From Tachypleus tridentatus (taxonomy: Eukaryota > Arthropoda > Merostomata > Xiphosura > Limulidae): a stretch of 64,000 nucleotides of DNA. The translations under genes were made by a program, and so were the position numbers. The notes under the pieces were generated by a model, which made no database searches, was not told the origin of the DNA, and saw nothing but the letters and a program-made list of their open reading frames with translations. Location: the NCBI RefSeq assembly GCF_004210375.1, contig NC_134831.1, positions 45,728,035 through 45,792,034 on the forward strand, written 5' to 3'. Shown here piece after piece: positions 35,040-46,520 of the stretch. The first letter of the stretch is position 1. Each line of letters begins with the position of its first letter.

Positions 35040-35300
35040 AGATTCCTTCGAACAAGCTACTGTGGAAGTCTTAAAAATGAAGATACCACATTCGATATGG
35101 TATAGATATGTGACAAGGAATACTTCTCTGCCATTTGTATCTCTAGACACTGTCACTCTCTACCTCCAGACACTAAGTACGATCTTTAATAAATATGTAT
35201 TACAAATTTGCTATGATAGGTACATTACTGATTGCAAAGATAAAGCAAAGGATATGAGCAGACTTTATCATGTTTTGGGGTTTATAAGCCCTGGATTGCT
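35040..35300 (+). pseudogene. Possible cullin-like pseudogene fragment
   Basis: Pieces in alternating plus frames resemble consecutive parts of a cullin repeat region. SFEQATVE is followed by LKNEDTTF (families have 'FLEATEEYYRNESTTF'). LPPDTKYDL follows ('YLHPST..L'), and then CKDKAKDMSRLYHVLGFISPGL near 35238-35300 ('DK.EDLGRMY.LFSRIPNGL'). No introns are visible and frames change, as in a decayed retrocopy. The identification is by eye and tentative; nothing cullin-like follows downstream. Confidence 0.33.
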
Positions 35301-35745
35301 ACTTTATGTGTGCTAATGCTCCTAAAGGATACCCTAGATGCATTTACACGTTTTATTATAACACGAATTTAAACTGATTAAGCATTGCAATCCTATATTA
35401 AAATCTAAATATGTTTAGTATAAGGAAACATCATCAGCACTAATTCGTTATGTTGAAATAACATAGATACATTTTAATTAACCATTTCTACCAATATTAC
35501 TTGAAATTTTCAGCTAGTTATTTAGTCGACAGGTCTCCGGTAGTATGATAGTTTCATAACTATTGAGTACCAAATATGTATGATTGCTAATTTGTTTTTT
35601 CCTAAAAAGATTGAAATACTCCAGTTCTTTAAGAAAAAGCAACAATATATTTTAGTTTATTTATTGTTTTATGGATTGTTTGTACAATAATTATATTTCT
35701 ACAGTGTTACTTTATAGTGTATTTTTCAAGATCACAAACAGAATA

Positions 35746-36011
35746 AGGCCAGGCATGCGACTTGTAATCTGAGAGTCGCGGGTTTGCATCCCCATCGCGC
35801 CAAACATGCTCGCCCTTTCAGCCGTGGGGGCGTTATTAATGTGACGGTCAATCCCACTATTCGTTGGTAAAAGAGTAGCCCAAGAGTTGGCGGTGGGTGG
35901 TGATGACTAGCTGCCTTCCCTCCAGTCTTACACTACTAAATTAGGGACGGCTAGCATAGATAGCCCTCAAGTAGCTTTGTGCGAAATTCGAAAAACAAAC
36001 AAACAAACAAA
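35746..36011 (+). mobile_element. SINE-1 copy, subfamily B
   Basis: Forward and close to full length. The head has lost part of the D arm ('ggccaggcatgcgacttgta'); the body is well preserved and the tail ends in (CAAA)n. 'catcgcgccaaacatgctcg' marks subfamily B. Confidence 0.92.
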
Positions 36012-37030
36012 ATAATAATTATATACACAAAATTTTCTGTTTTGGTTATGAACACATGTAAAATGTTGAACAGGGAATGAATTAAATAATATGATTTTCT
36101 TCAATATTCGTTAAGAATGTATCCGTGTATTATCTAAATCTTTTGTTTATCGATTAAAAGGTGACAATATTATATAAATATGGCTAAAATAGCTCGCATA
36201 CAATTGTCATAGAAAAAGAATGATCATATATTTTGCATTAGGTTGATATTTAAAAAATACTTAGAATATACATTTACGCTCGTTATATAGACTGAAACGA
36301 GTCTATTTGTTTGGAACAATGCACTTTCTAAACTTTTACAACATGAAACATATGATCATTATTTGGTAACAAAGGGCTCTTTCAGTTTTATTTATGGGTA
36401 TTGTTAAGATTTTGTATGTTGTAGCCAGGCTAAGACATGTTCCACGTGCAATATTTTATTTGATATTATAATACAGTGCATATCCTTTCTGTTGGACAGT
36501 TAATTTGTCTTATCATAAATGCTGATATGTTTCTCTTTACGTCATATGATACAGCTTTTTCTTAAACTTCAAAATTTTATCATACATAATGAAGTCTTTT
36601 GGTGACAGGTGCTTGTGAATCTATTTCTCTCATCAAGGATGTGACCACTGAAAGATTTCCTCAAGCACCGCAGGTATGTAAATTGTAAACTTTTCAGAAG
36701 AAATATCTATAATAACTTTGAGGGTGTTCCTGTTTTTGTACGAATAATAAGCGATCTTTTGTGCTATGGGCTTACTAGACTTTCTGGTGGGGACTTCAGT
36801 GCAATTTATCATAAGCTATATTGTGACGAAGCATTATCTAAGTGGTTCTGATATATAGAAATTAATCATTTCTTTTGGTGGCTAAATATCGGCCTGTCTC
36901 CGTATGATGACTATAACATTAACCAAAGTTACGAGTATTCCTCGAATACATCAGCTAGCAATGACAGTTCTTGAATGAAATTATGCAACCTCAAATTTAT
37001 AATGAATATCAAGATCTGATTACCTACACA
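36012..37030. other. No confident feature
   Basis: AT-rich. One short segment (36609-36671) is bounded by AG and CAG|GTATGT and is open in one frame (21 codons). It could be an exon, but I recognise no family and no neighbouring exon. Confidence 0.35.
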
Positions 37031-37088
37031 TGTATTTTTTGGGTTTTCCACCTGCAGTTAAGGTGATAAGCTGCCAGTTTAAGTATTG

Positions 37089-37345
37089 TTAAGATGTAAT
37101 GAAAACGAATAGTATTATCAAGTCCAGTGCAACATTGTACAGCATTGGGTTCATCTTGAAATCCTTTATACTTATTTTGGAATGTGGTAAAGTCGGTATT
37201 GAGATCTCTGCTGTCTTGAAGATAGCAAGTTTCATATCTAGATCTTCTGGGATTGCCAGATACTCCACTGCCTCTTGCATTGAGTCTACATTGATCTCGC
37301 ACGAGAGCCCTGCCTTATTTTCCTTTGGTGTCTTCTCTGCTTTCT
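37089..37345 (-). pseudogene. Unidentified protein-like segment
   Basis: About 85 codons read openly on the minus strand: AEKTPKENKAGLSCEINVD, then MQEAVEYLAIPEDLDMKLAI and LPHSKISIKDFKMNPMLYNV, ending at a stop near 37089. Residue composition and helix-like spacing look protein-coding rather than random. It ends close to a degenerate SINE. I do not recognise the family. It may be a retrocopy fragment or an exon of an unknown gene. Confidence 0.3.
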
Positions 37346-37365
37346 TCTATAAGTTTTTGATGCTT

Positions 37366-37565
37366 ACATGGCTTGGTGGTAAGGGTGCTCAACGTTCAAT
37401 CTGCTGGTTACGGGCTCGAATATTTTTCACCAAAAATTCTCGTCCTTTCAACTGTGAAATCGTTGTAATGTGATTCTCAGTCCCACTATCATAGATGAAA
37501 GAATAACCATATTGTTGGCAGTGGGTGGTGTTGACTAATTGTTGTTCCTGTAACGTACACTCTGA
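37366..37565 (+). mobile_element. Degenerate SINE-1-like copy
   Basis: The tRNA-like head 'ggcttggtggtaagggtgct' plus 'gggctcgaat' is followed by body matches ('tcctttcaactgtgaaatcg', 'cagtcccactat', 'ggcagtgggtggtg'). The head differs from the main consensus, so it may represent an older or related subfamily. The tail is missing. Confidence 0.7.
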
Positions 37566-38764
37566 AACTTGACTAATTATCGGGGTACTGCGCAGCACTG
37601 TAGCAGAGGGTACAAACATGTGCCAACTTCAGGTAACAGGAAAAATTTAGAGATGATGACGTCATAGACATCATAGTTCTACGAAGTAGAATCAAAGGGT
37701 GTGTTGCTCAAAGCACAATACTTGGCTGCTATGAGAAAACATTATATAGGGAACGTATTGGTAGTTCCACAAAGTGGAAGCAGAGGGTTTGCTGGTATGA
37801 TGTAGCTCGATATGACATTATAGTAACAAAGTATTAAAACTAATTATTTAATCTAATTTCACAGCCAAAGGTTTACAGTTTTGTTTTATAATTCAAGCAT
37901 TAAATCCAACCCAGATAGGTTGACATAGTTTATGTTTTCGTTTTCATTTAAACATTTGTTCATATTATATGTGTTTACAAAAAACAAACAGTGTTAATAA
38001 GGATAATGTCTGTATAGGAAAAAGATGATGAGCTAATTGTCTCAGCCTCTAAAGAACGTCTAAACTTAATTATCTGTAAATATATTATTGGTTTTATTTA
38101 ACAATAAATCAGTTCCTGACAGAGTATTTCTTTTCAGCACTATTATTTTGTAACAAGGATTTTACGCATAAAGATAGATGTCTCAAAATGCTAGCAATGG
38201 CTAGATTTAACTATGTTTTGAAAGTAGTGTGGTCATTTTACATACAAAATACTTCACGAATTTAATAGTTCTAGATTTAATTATATTTTCCAGACCTTTT
38301 GACCTTTTATACGTAAATCACTTATTTAAATCATCATCCTGAAAAGAATACTTACTTAACATTAAAGTTTAAAACATTTTTATTTTCACAGATTGATATT
38401 TATACTATCTATGTAACTATAATTTTTATTATTCTTTACAAAATATTTGATTTTACACATGCAACTTTATACTTTTAGCACACATAAGTTTTATAAAGGC
38501 AGATAATGATTCTGTAAGCAGATAGTGTCACCAAAGATGGGCTGTTTTACCAAGGTTTTTAGACGTATAGTCTTACTATGCATACGTTAATTTTATATTT
38601 CATTATTTAGTAGAGACAAGATAAAGTTATCTACTTTAAATGAAATTTTTGGTGATTGATAGGAACAATATTTTGACTGAAAATTGGTATACGATGCTGA
38701 TCACGTTGTCCCTTTAGTGTTATTTCTCTTGATGAAAATTAAATAATGTTTGTTTTTTCATGTC
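37566..38764. other. No feature seen
   Basis: AT-rich sequence with no recognisable coding or repeat structure. Confidence 0.5.
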
Positions 38765-38966
38765 ATTAGCTACATGAGGGCTATCTGCTCTAGCCATCTC
38801 TAATTTTGCAGTGTAAGACTAGAGAAAAGGCAGCTAGTCATCACCACCCACCGTCAACTCTTGGGCTGCTCATTTACCAAAGAATAGTGGGATTCACCGT
38901 CACATTATAACGCCGCCGCGGCTGAAAGGGGCAAGCATGTTTGGTGTGACGGGAATTCGAACAGGT
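38765..38966 (-). mobile_element. SINE-1 partial copy (left arm of an inverted pair)
   Basis: Reversed copy lacking most of its tRNA head; it stops after 'gggaattcgaacagg'. The body and tail are well preserved. Only 17 bases separate it from the opposite-facing copy at 38984. Confidence 0.9.
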
Positions 38967-38983
38967 AAAATTGCATACATTTA

Positions 38984-39136
38984 CCATTCGTTGGTAAAAG
39001 AGTAGCCCAAGAGTTGTTGGTGGGTGGTGATGACTAGCTGCCTTCCCTCTAGTCTTACACTACTAAATTAGGGACGGCTAGCGCAGATAGCCCTCGTGTA
39101 GCTTTGCGCAAAATTCAAAATGAACCCAACCAAACA
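38984..39136 (+). mobile_element. SINE-1 partial copy (right arm of an inverted pair)
   Basis: Forward body and tail only, beginning at 'attcgttggtaaaagagtag'. Together with the preceding copy it forms a head-to-head inverted repeat of about 150 bp per arm. Confidence 0.9.
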
Positions 39137-40701
39137 GTCACAGAATACTGAATTGTAAAATTCGTGTTACTGAAACATTGTCTAAAAATTATTAAAACAA
39201 TCACTTGATGTGCAAATAATTTTTTACGATTATGTTTACTTGTGTACTTATTAATTATTAATTAATAATAACTATGAATGTAGTTTAAAAACATATAGAA
39301 ATAGAATGAATGGTTTGTAGAAACAAAAACATTACTTGTTTTAACTTTAAGCGACATAACGGGTCAAAGCTTTCCTTCCTAACCTTCCCATTCGCTGTTA
39401 TTCATCAGTAAACTGTTGAATTAGTACACAACTTTTGCATGTGTGGCCACATGACGATCTTTTTATTTTCTAGAAAAAGCAATCTTGACGTTTGACAGAG
39501 GTTTAACTCAAAGTTCAATTAATTTTAAATGCACAGAATTTCAAGTGAATGATAAGTGTTTGTATATTAAATAGATTCTATAGTAATAAATATAAAGAGT
39601 AGGTCATTGATTTGTTACATTTAGTCGTAGCAAAATAATATGACTGAAATCATACTTCAGAAAATTCACATAAGAACATTAGTGAATGCGCTATTTGAGA
39701 ATATATACTTATAGATTGAAATGGTATGTTAAATTTTATACAGAGAATTAAATATATATTCTTTTTAAAATTATAATGTGTTAAAACAAATTATTTGTTA
39801 TAATAACTGCCACATTCAATTAATGGATAATAAAACTGATCTATATTATAATAGTTGATTTGTGAAAGTGAACCAGCAGGTATATAAAAGTCCAATTGAA
39901 CATTCTTTGCTCATAGCAAGATTGTAAAAGGTGGTTAGTGAAAACTGATATGGATTACATGTGTAAAATGACGTGTTTAGTCAAGAACATGGGAAATCAT
40001 AGTCATATGTATAGCATAAAGACAAGGTAATGAAAATTCCAGTTTTTATGTTAAATTATTGCATGGTATTTAAACAAGTATCCATTTCAGGACAAAATAT
40101 AAAATAAACATTCTTAAATATAGAAACTAAATCGATAATTATCTAATAAAAACACTATCAAAGTTGTAAAACATGTATAATAAATAAACGAAAAATATGA
40201 TTTGAAATTTTGATGCAATTTTCCTGAACTATATTCGTCTTTATAAACACTTATAATACAAAGAAATATATAAACAACAAAAGAATGAAACATAATTTAA
40301 GACTTGTTTGCAGCCTTACGGAGCTGTCGGCCTTTGTAAAATTGTGTTTCATGCTTTAATTATAAATCAAAATTGCAAAATCAACGTTATGCATTGTAAG
40401 ACCATCCGCCTACAGTATCATAATAAAACAATCCGCTTATTGAAATATAATAATTTTAAAGGCCAGTTGTGTGATTCTGAACAATGAAATCCATAACTAC
40501 ATATATATGTGTGATTTTGAGCAACTGAACCCATAATTACATACGTACCGCTGCGACAAAAGGCAACTACAAACAATTTTATTCACACGTGATGATTCGA
40601 AATATTCAATTTTAACACGGTTTTTGAATTAGTAGATCCCTGAAAAAGAGTTTCAAATTCTTTGTTTTTTTTTTAAGCTTGTACAGCCATCTCTTCCATC
40701 T
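39137..40701. other. No feature seen
   Basis: AT-rich sequence. I see no repeat or coding signal of interest. Confidence 0.5.
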
Positions 40702-40712
40702 TCCCATTGAAT

Positions 40713-40994
40713 TGGGCTCGGCATTTTCAGGTGGGTTTAAGGCGTTCCACTCGTAATATGAGGGTCGCGAATTCGAATCCCCATCTCATCAAACGTGCTT
40801 CCCCTTTCAGCCATGGCAGCATTATATGTGACGGTCAATTCCACTATTTGTTGGTAAAAGAGTAGCCTAATAGTTGGCGGTGGGTGGTAATGACAAGCTG
40901 CTTTCCCTCTAGTCTTACACTTCTAAATTAGGGACGGCTAGCGCAAAAAGCTCTCGTGTAGCTTTGCGCGAAATTAAACAAACAAACAATTGAA
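40713..40994 (+). mobile_element. SINE-1 copy with 11-bp target-site duplication
   Basis: Forward, full length. It is flanked by TCCCATTGAAT at 40702-40712 and 40995-41005. The tail is (CAAA)n. The head carries a normal B-box ('cgaattcgaatcc') and 'actcgtaat' at the anticodon. Confidence 0.93.
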
Positions 40995-41290
40995 TCCCAT
41001 TGAATCGCCACCTAGTTAGCAGCCACAGATTTCTTTGTAATAATCGTGTTTCGTTTCAACTGCCACTGTTGATAAACTCTGGTATCAAATATCTCTGAAG
41101 GGCCATTTAACTAAAAGTTATTTGATAACAACACTTTCTGCAGGTCCATATCTCGTTTGTGTCTCATTCAATGTCGGGAAGCATTTTTTATCGTACCCAT
41201 TATCTTGCAAACTATGTGTGATACAAACTACTTTTCTGCTGAAATGGAGCTCAAACAATCACGTCACATATTTTATCATTCCCAGTTTGT

Positions 41291-41385
41291 TTTGTACATA
41301 ACCTAACATTTCGCCAAGAAAATAATGCTTATTTTGTACCTAACATTTAACCAGGAAACTAATGCTTATTTTGTACCTAACTTAA
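41291..41385. repeat. Short tandem repeat, unit about 40 bp
   Basis: Two full units and part of a third share 'cctaacattt' and 'taatgcttattttgtacctaa'. They differ by a few bases. Confidence 0.7.
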
Positions 41386-41479
41386 ACATCCATACTATTT
41401 ATAGATTTTAGGAGAAGGTACATAAAACAGTGAAATCGATCATGAAGTTAAAGATGGCCTACTTGAAATGAATACATTT

Positions 41480-41747
41480 GTTGTTTTGAATTTCGAGCAA
41501 AGCTACAAGAGAGCTATTTGCACTAGCTCTCCATAACTTAGCAGTGTAGGTCTAGAGGGAAGGCAGCTAGTCATCACCATTCACCCCTAGCCCTTGGGCT
41601 ACTCGTTTAACAACGAATAGTGGAATTGACTGTAACATAATGCACTCACGGCTGAAAAGACAAGCATGTTTGGTGTGACGGGGATTCTAACCTGTGACCC
41701 TCAGATTGTGAGTCGAGCATCTCTAAACACCTGGCTTTGTCAGGTCC
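41480..41747 (-). mobile_element. SINE-1 copy
   Basis: Reversed, full length but diverged, with its head ending at 'cctggctttgtcaggtcc'. It forms a loose inverted pair with the forward copy at 40713. Confidence 0.9.
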
Positions 41748-41939
41748 CCTTGAAAGGAGAGAAACTATAAAGCAACGCGTAAAATTTTCTTGATACACAA
41801 GAAGTATCACGCCAACCTAGTATTCATCGCTGAGTAGGAATTGAGTCTCGAATGTAGCGTTATAAGCCAACCATAGAAGAAAAGAAAACTAAACAGGCGT
41901 TCCACACTTTAGGGCCTAATCCAAACACTTGTCCTTACG

Positions 41940-42036
41940 AGAATAACATTTCCTCTAATCTATTACTTCCAAATTAAAGACAGCTAGCGTATAAAGTCCT
42001 CATGTAGCATTGCCCGAGATACAACAAAACAAATGA
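41940..42036 (+). mobile_element. Degenerate SINE-1 tail
   Basis: 'tctattacttccaaattaaa' followed by 'gacagctagcgtataaagtc' and 'atgtagcattgcccgagat' is a heavily mutated forward tail. Weak remains may extend left to about 41890. Confidence 0.65.
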
Positions 42037-42889
42037 GCAAAAGCATAAGAATATTCAGGTGAATCAGCTCATATATTATTATCCTGAACATACAAATTGC
42101 GTGCCACAGGTAGATAAGCCCATAGGGGCTGTTGTTATAGTCATGTTTGTATATTCATGCGATATTTAGTGGCATGTAACACAACTAAAGCATATTACTA
42201 GCCAAGCTGTAGATAGAAGACTCTAGGGCTTAAAACATGATACGGCTGATTATTCCAATTGGTTATAAATGTGACAGTTTCATTATTCAAATTCACGTTT
42301 TTTACGAGTGGTCAGTCAGTTTCAACACACATGGTCGAGAGAAATTTCACTTCAGGTTTACATCTTTAAGCCTAAATATCCTTAAAATTTAATTATAATT
42401 TATTTGCTGGTGTTTGATATTCGATTAAACACTTCTGAAGGTTATTATAATCATCAGCAAAGAAATAACCAGATGAGATAAAATTAAAATTTAAAGAAAA
42501 TTTTACTGGAAGTTTTCTTGTTAATAGATTGCTAAGAAATAAGCAAACCATAAGTTTATCAGAATAGAAAAAGAAACGTACAACATACTCAAATTTTGGA
42601 GTCGAATGGGCAATAGAAGAAGCCATTATTACAAATGTACAACGTTTAGACAAGATTATATAATAATCGGGTATAATCTGTTTATATAGACGCATGAATA
42701 TTTATATACAGTATGAAACAAAGAGGTCACATGACCGGGTATTGATTAACAACTCAGTAAATATATCTTGGTAACTCGGTGTGTTGGTTTAGAGCAACGA
42801 TTTTTGTTAACTTAAACAGCCTCCTTTAATTTACATTTATTAATGTTCGGTTATTTGTTTAAAATCACAGTATTTTGTATAGATATACT

Positions 42890-43745
42890 GTGGGTTTTTT
42901 TTCAGTTGTAATGGTGATAATATGGAAGTTGCTTTTTTGTTGTTGTTATGTTTGGTAAATCTGGTTTCCAATATTCTATTGGTTTCTCCGATGTAGAATT
43001 CTAGACAGTTATTACATGTTATTTTATAAATGAGACTGATATTGTGTAACTCTATAATTTTTATACAATAATGACACTAGTTTTGAACCCTTTTTGGGGG
43101 ATGAATTTGAAATCAAGAGGAATTTTGTGTTTAATTGTAAGTTTTCTCTGAATGTTGTTTAATTTTGAACTGGTGTTGGGGATAAATGGTAAACTTAATT
43201 TCTTTATCTATGTAGTCAATTGAGTGAAGTCCTGAGGCTGTGTTTATAAGGCTGTTTAATATATTGATTTTTTAATTTGGATTTATTGATAGAATTCGGA
43301 TCTGTGTGTCGGATGAGATAATGTCGATATTAAGAAAAGATAACTGTTTGTTATTTTCATGCTCAACGGTGAATTTAGTGTTAGGGTGAATGGAGTTTAT
43401 GTGTTCGGTAAAAATATTTGTTTGTTTTTTTAATTGCGAACAAAGCTACACAAGGGATATTTGCGCTAGACTAGAAGGAAGGCAGCTAGTCATCACCACT
43501 CACCGCCAGCTTTTGGATTACTCTTTTACTAACGAATAGTGGGATTGATCATAACATTATAATGACCCCACAGCTGAAAGGTCGAGCTTGTTTGGTGTGA
43601 GGAGGATTCGAACCCGCGACCCTCGGATTACGAGTCGAGGTCCTAACCACCTGGCCATGCCAGGCGCGGGTGAAGTAAAATCAGCAAAACTGTTACTGAT
43701 ATATCTGTACCAGTATAGGGGAAGCTGTATTTTGATCATCATATT
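42890..43745 (-). mobile_element. Penelope-like element remnant with GIY-YIG domain, split by a SINE
   Basis: On the minus strand, LYWYRYISNSFADF (43722-43680) corresponds to the 'WYRYVDDTFAVF' catalytic box of Penelope-like RTs, but the two Asp are replaced by Asn and Ser or lost. A SINE-1 copy (43416-43670) then interrupts. Beyond it come EHINSIHPNTKFTVEHENN and LSFLNI, then a decayed linker. Last is LIYKITCNNCLEFYIGETNR with LETRFTKH (about 43045-42940), a GIY-YIG endonuclease with its I-Y-K-I...F-Y-I-G core. It is inactive. Confidence 0.82.
43416..43670 (-). mobile_element. SINE-1 copy inserted in the Penelope-like element
   Basis: Reversed. The head is well preserved ('cctggccatgccaggcgcgg'), and a roughly 25-bp internal deletion follows 'tttgcgctag'. 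RT sequence is continuous in sense on both sides, so the SINE inserted after the Penelope-like element. Confidence 0.92.
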
Positions 43746-43894
43746 TACTAAATACCGTTACCTAAAACTGCTTCATGTTGTATGTGAAATTCTTTGTTCC
43801 CGATCTTTCTTACAGTTTTGGAATATGCGTACTTAATCTGTTTAATAAAAGTTATGATTGAAATTGTGCTCGTATTCCATCTCACAACTAACGA

Positions 43895-44138
43895 TTGACG
43901 TGTAACCTGCTGGTCGTGTGGTCGAAACTTCTTGCCAAACATGCTCCTCTCATTTAGCTGTGGGAGCGTTATAACGTGACGGTCAATCCCATTATTCGTT
44001 GGCAAAAGGTATTCAAAGAGTGGGCGGTAGGTGGTGTAGACTAGCTACCTTCCCTACAACACGTAACTTTAATATTAGTGGTAGATATCGCAGACAGTTC
44101 TTAAGTGGCTTCACACAAAAGTTCAACAAACACAAGCT
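43895..44138 (+). mobile_element. SINE-1 copy, diverged
   Basis: Forward; the head is decayed ('ctgctggtcgtgtggtcgaa') but the body is clear ('gttataacgtgacggtcaat', 'gggcggtaggtggtg'). It faces the reversed copy at 43416. Confidence 0.85.
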
Positions 44139-44139
44139 A

Positions 44140-44960
44140 ACGGGTTTAACGTAGCACATTTCCTCAGGTTACATGGATAAATACTCTTATATTTCTGCTT
44201 TTTTTCTAGTACGGACCAGTTTAGGGATAGCTATAGAAGTAATTGAAGACAAAACAGAGGACACTGATAAATGCAAAGGATCACGGAAAATTTTTGCGAA
44301 CACTGTATAAAACTCGTAAGTTTAAGTCCTGAAGGCTTTTATACGTATTGGTAATTGACAGTTTTTTATTTTATTGTGTCTTCTAATTATTGAATAAAAA
44401 GGTATAACTAGTAAACGTAAAATATTATTTAATAATTACTCTTAAAAATTGTGTAATTGATTACACATCCAATTCTCATCGGAGTAATTCCAACTGCTTC
44501 TTTTAGGCTTATGAAACACAGCTCATTATTGTGCATTACGTTGGTGCAATTACTTCATACAGAGGGCGTCATGGTTTCTAAATTATTAGATTTTCTCTCC
44601 CTTCGCTGAGCCGTTTGGTAAAGAAAAAACGACCTTAACAATGAAATTTGTATTGTTGGCAATGGATATTATTGAGAAATCTGATTTTAAAATAGTGGAA
44701 AGAGATAATTGTTTTGTTAAAATAGTTATCGAGCACCAATACGTATAAAACAGAAACAGAATATTCTGGGAAATCAATACTTCAAATTGCTGAACGGGTA
44801 ACCATGACAACCGCCGAAAACTAACTGGAACACATATATTTCATGTTGATGCTTTCTCTTCATTACCGAGATAGTTGTGTGACAAGAGCACAGTCGGGAA
44901 CAGATTCCAGCGCCATCTGTCAACAAAGGTAAGTTTATGTGAAAACATAATTATTTTGAA
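44140..44960. other. No feature seen
   Basis: AT-rich sequence with no recognisable element. The minisatellite unit first appears near 44965. Confidence 0.5.
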
Positions 44961-45004
44961 TTACAGGCAATACAAAACATACTGATAATTTTAATATTTT
45001 GTTC

Positions 45005-45277
45005 CTTTTTTTTTGAATTTCGCACAAAAATACGCGAGAGCAATCTAAACTAGCCGTCCCTAATTTTGCAGTGAGAGACTAGAGGGAGGGCAGCTAGTCA
45101 TCACCACCCACCGCCAACTCTTGGGCTATTCTTTTACCAACGACAAGTAGTATTGACCTCCAACTTAATAACGCTCTCACGGCTGATAGAGCAAGCGTGT
45201 TTGGCGTAACAAGGATTCAAGCCCGCGACATTCAGATTACTAGTGGAGCACCCTAACCAACTGGCCATGCTTGACCC
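45005..45277 (-). mobile_element. SINE-1 copy inside a minisatellite
   Basis: Reversed, full length. The left flank (44970-45000, 'aaaacatactgataatttta') and the right flank (45278 onward) both belong to the same approximately 38-bp minisatellite. AATATTTTG at the left and AATATTGTG at the right may be a short target-site duplication. Confidence 0.9.
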
Positions 45278-46520
45278 AATATTGTGATATATGTGCTAAT
45301 ATCAAACATACTGGTAATTGTAATGTATATATATCAGTAACAAACATTAATAATTGTAATATATGTGTTACTAACAAATATATAAATAATTCAATATATG
45401 TGTTAGTAAAAACATCCTGGTAATTGTAATATATATGTTAATAATACATATACTAGTAACTGTGATATATATGTTGCTATCAACCATACTGGTAATTGTA
45501 ATATACGTGTGAGCAGCAAACATACTGGCAATTGTAATATATATGTTAGTATAAAATACTGGCAATTGTAATATATGTGTTAGTAGCAAACATACTGGTA
45601 ACGTAATATATATGTTAGCATATAGTATAAGTTAGTATCAAACGTACTGGTAATTGCAATATATGGGTTAGTAACAAGAATATTGGTAGTGGTAATATAC
45701 GTGTTAGTAGAAGATACTAGTAATTGTAATATATGTGGTGGTAACAAACATACTAGTAATTTTGATATATGTGTTGGTAACAAACATACTTGTAATTGTA
45801 ATATATATATATTATCATCAAACATACTTGTAATTGTAATATATATATTATCATCAAACATACTAGTAATTGTAATATATGTGTTAGTAACAAACATTCT
45901 GGTAATTTAATATATGTGTTAATAACAAATATACTGGTAATTTAATTTATATGTTAGTATCAAACATACTAGTAATTGTAATACATGTGTTAGTAACAAA
46001 CATTCTGGTAATTTAATATATGTGTTAGTATCAAACATACCAGTAATTGTAATATATGTGTTGGTACTAAACATACTGGTAATTAAATATATGTGTTAGT
46101 ACAAACATACTTGTAATTGTGATATGTATGTTAGTGTCAAACATACTGGTGATTTTAATATATGTGTCAGTAAAAACGTAGTGGTAATTGTAATATACGT
46201 GTTAGTAACAAACATACTAGTAGCAGTAATATACATGTTAGTAAAAACATACTGGTAATTGTAACATACGTGTGAGTAAAAAGATAGTGATAATTTTAAT
46301 ATACGTGTTAGTAAAAAGCATTTCTGGTAATTGTAGTATATGTGTTGGTAACAAATATACTGATAATTCTAATGTATGTGTCAGTGAAAAGCTAGTGGTA
46401 ATTGTAATATACGTGTTAATTAAAAACATTCTGGTAATTATTCTGTACACGTGAGCATCTCTGTAAAGGCAATGTGTGAGCATAAACCACACTAGTTATT
46501 GCACTCGATGTGTGAGTGTC
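45278..46520. repeat. Minisatellite, unit about 36-40 bp
   Basis: About 30 tandem units of the pattern 'caaacatactggtaattgta' followed by 'atatatgtgttagtaa'. Unit length varies by a few bases. Several units keep a length divisible by three, which produces long repetitive open frames on both strands (for example 45897-45580 minus); these are not genes. More diverged units continue to about 47200. Confidence 0.9.

Noticed and set aside
36609..36671. Possible internal exon between AG and CAG|GTATGT on the plus strand (ACESISLIKDVTTERFPQAPQ region)
   Set aside because: A single short open segment with splice-like ends occurs often by chance. No adjoining exon and no recognised family.
43557..43742. 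Minus-strand 61-codon open frame combining RT and tRNA-like sequence
   Set aside because: It is a read-through from the Penelope-like RT into the inserted SINE, not a gene.
45371..46492. Repetitive open frames of 60-105 codons on both strands
   Set aside because: They are by-products of minisatellite units whose length is near a multiple of three. No start context and no conservation argument.
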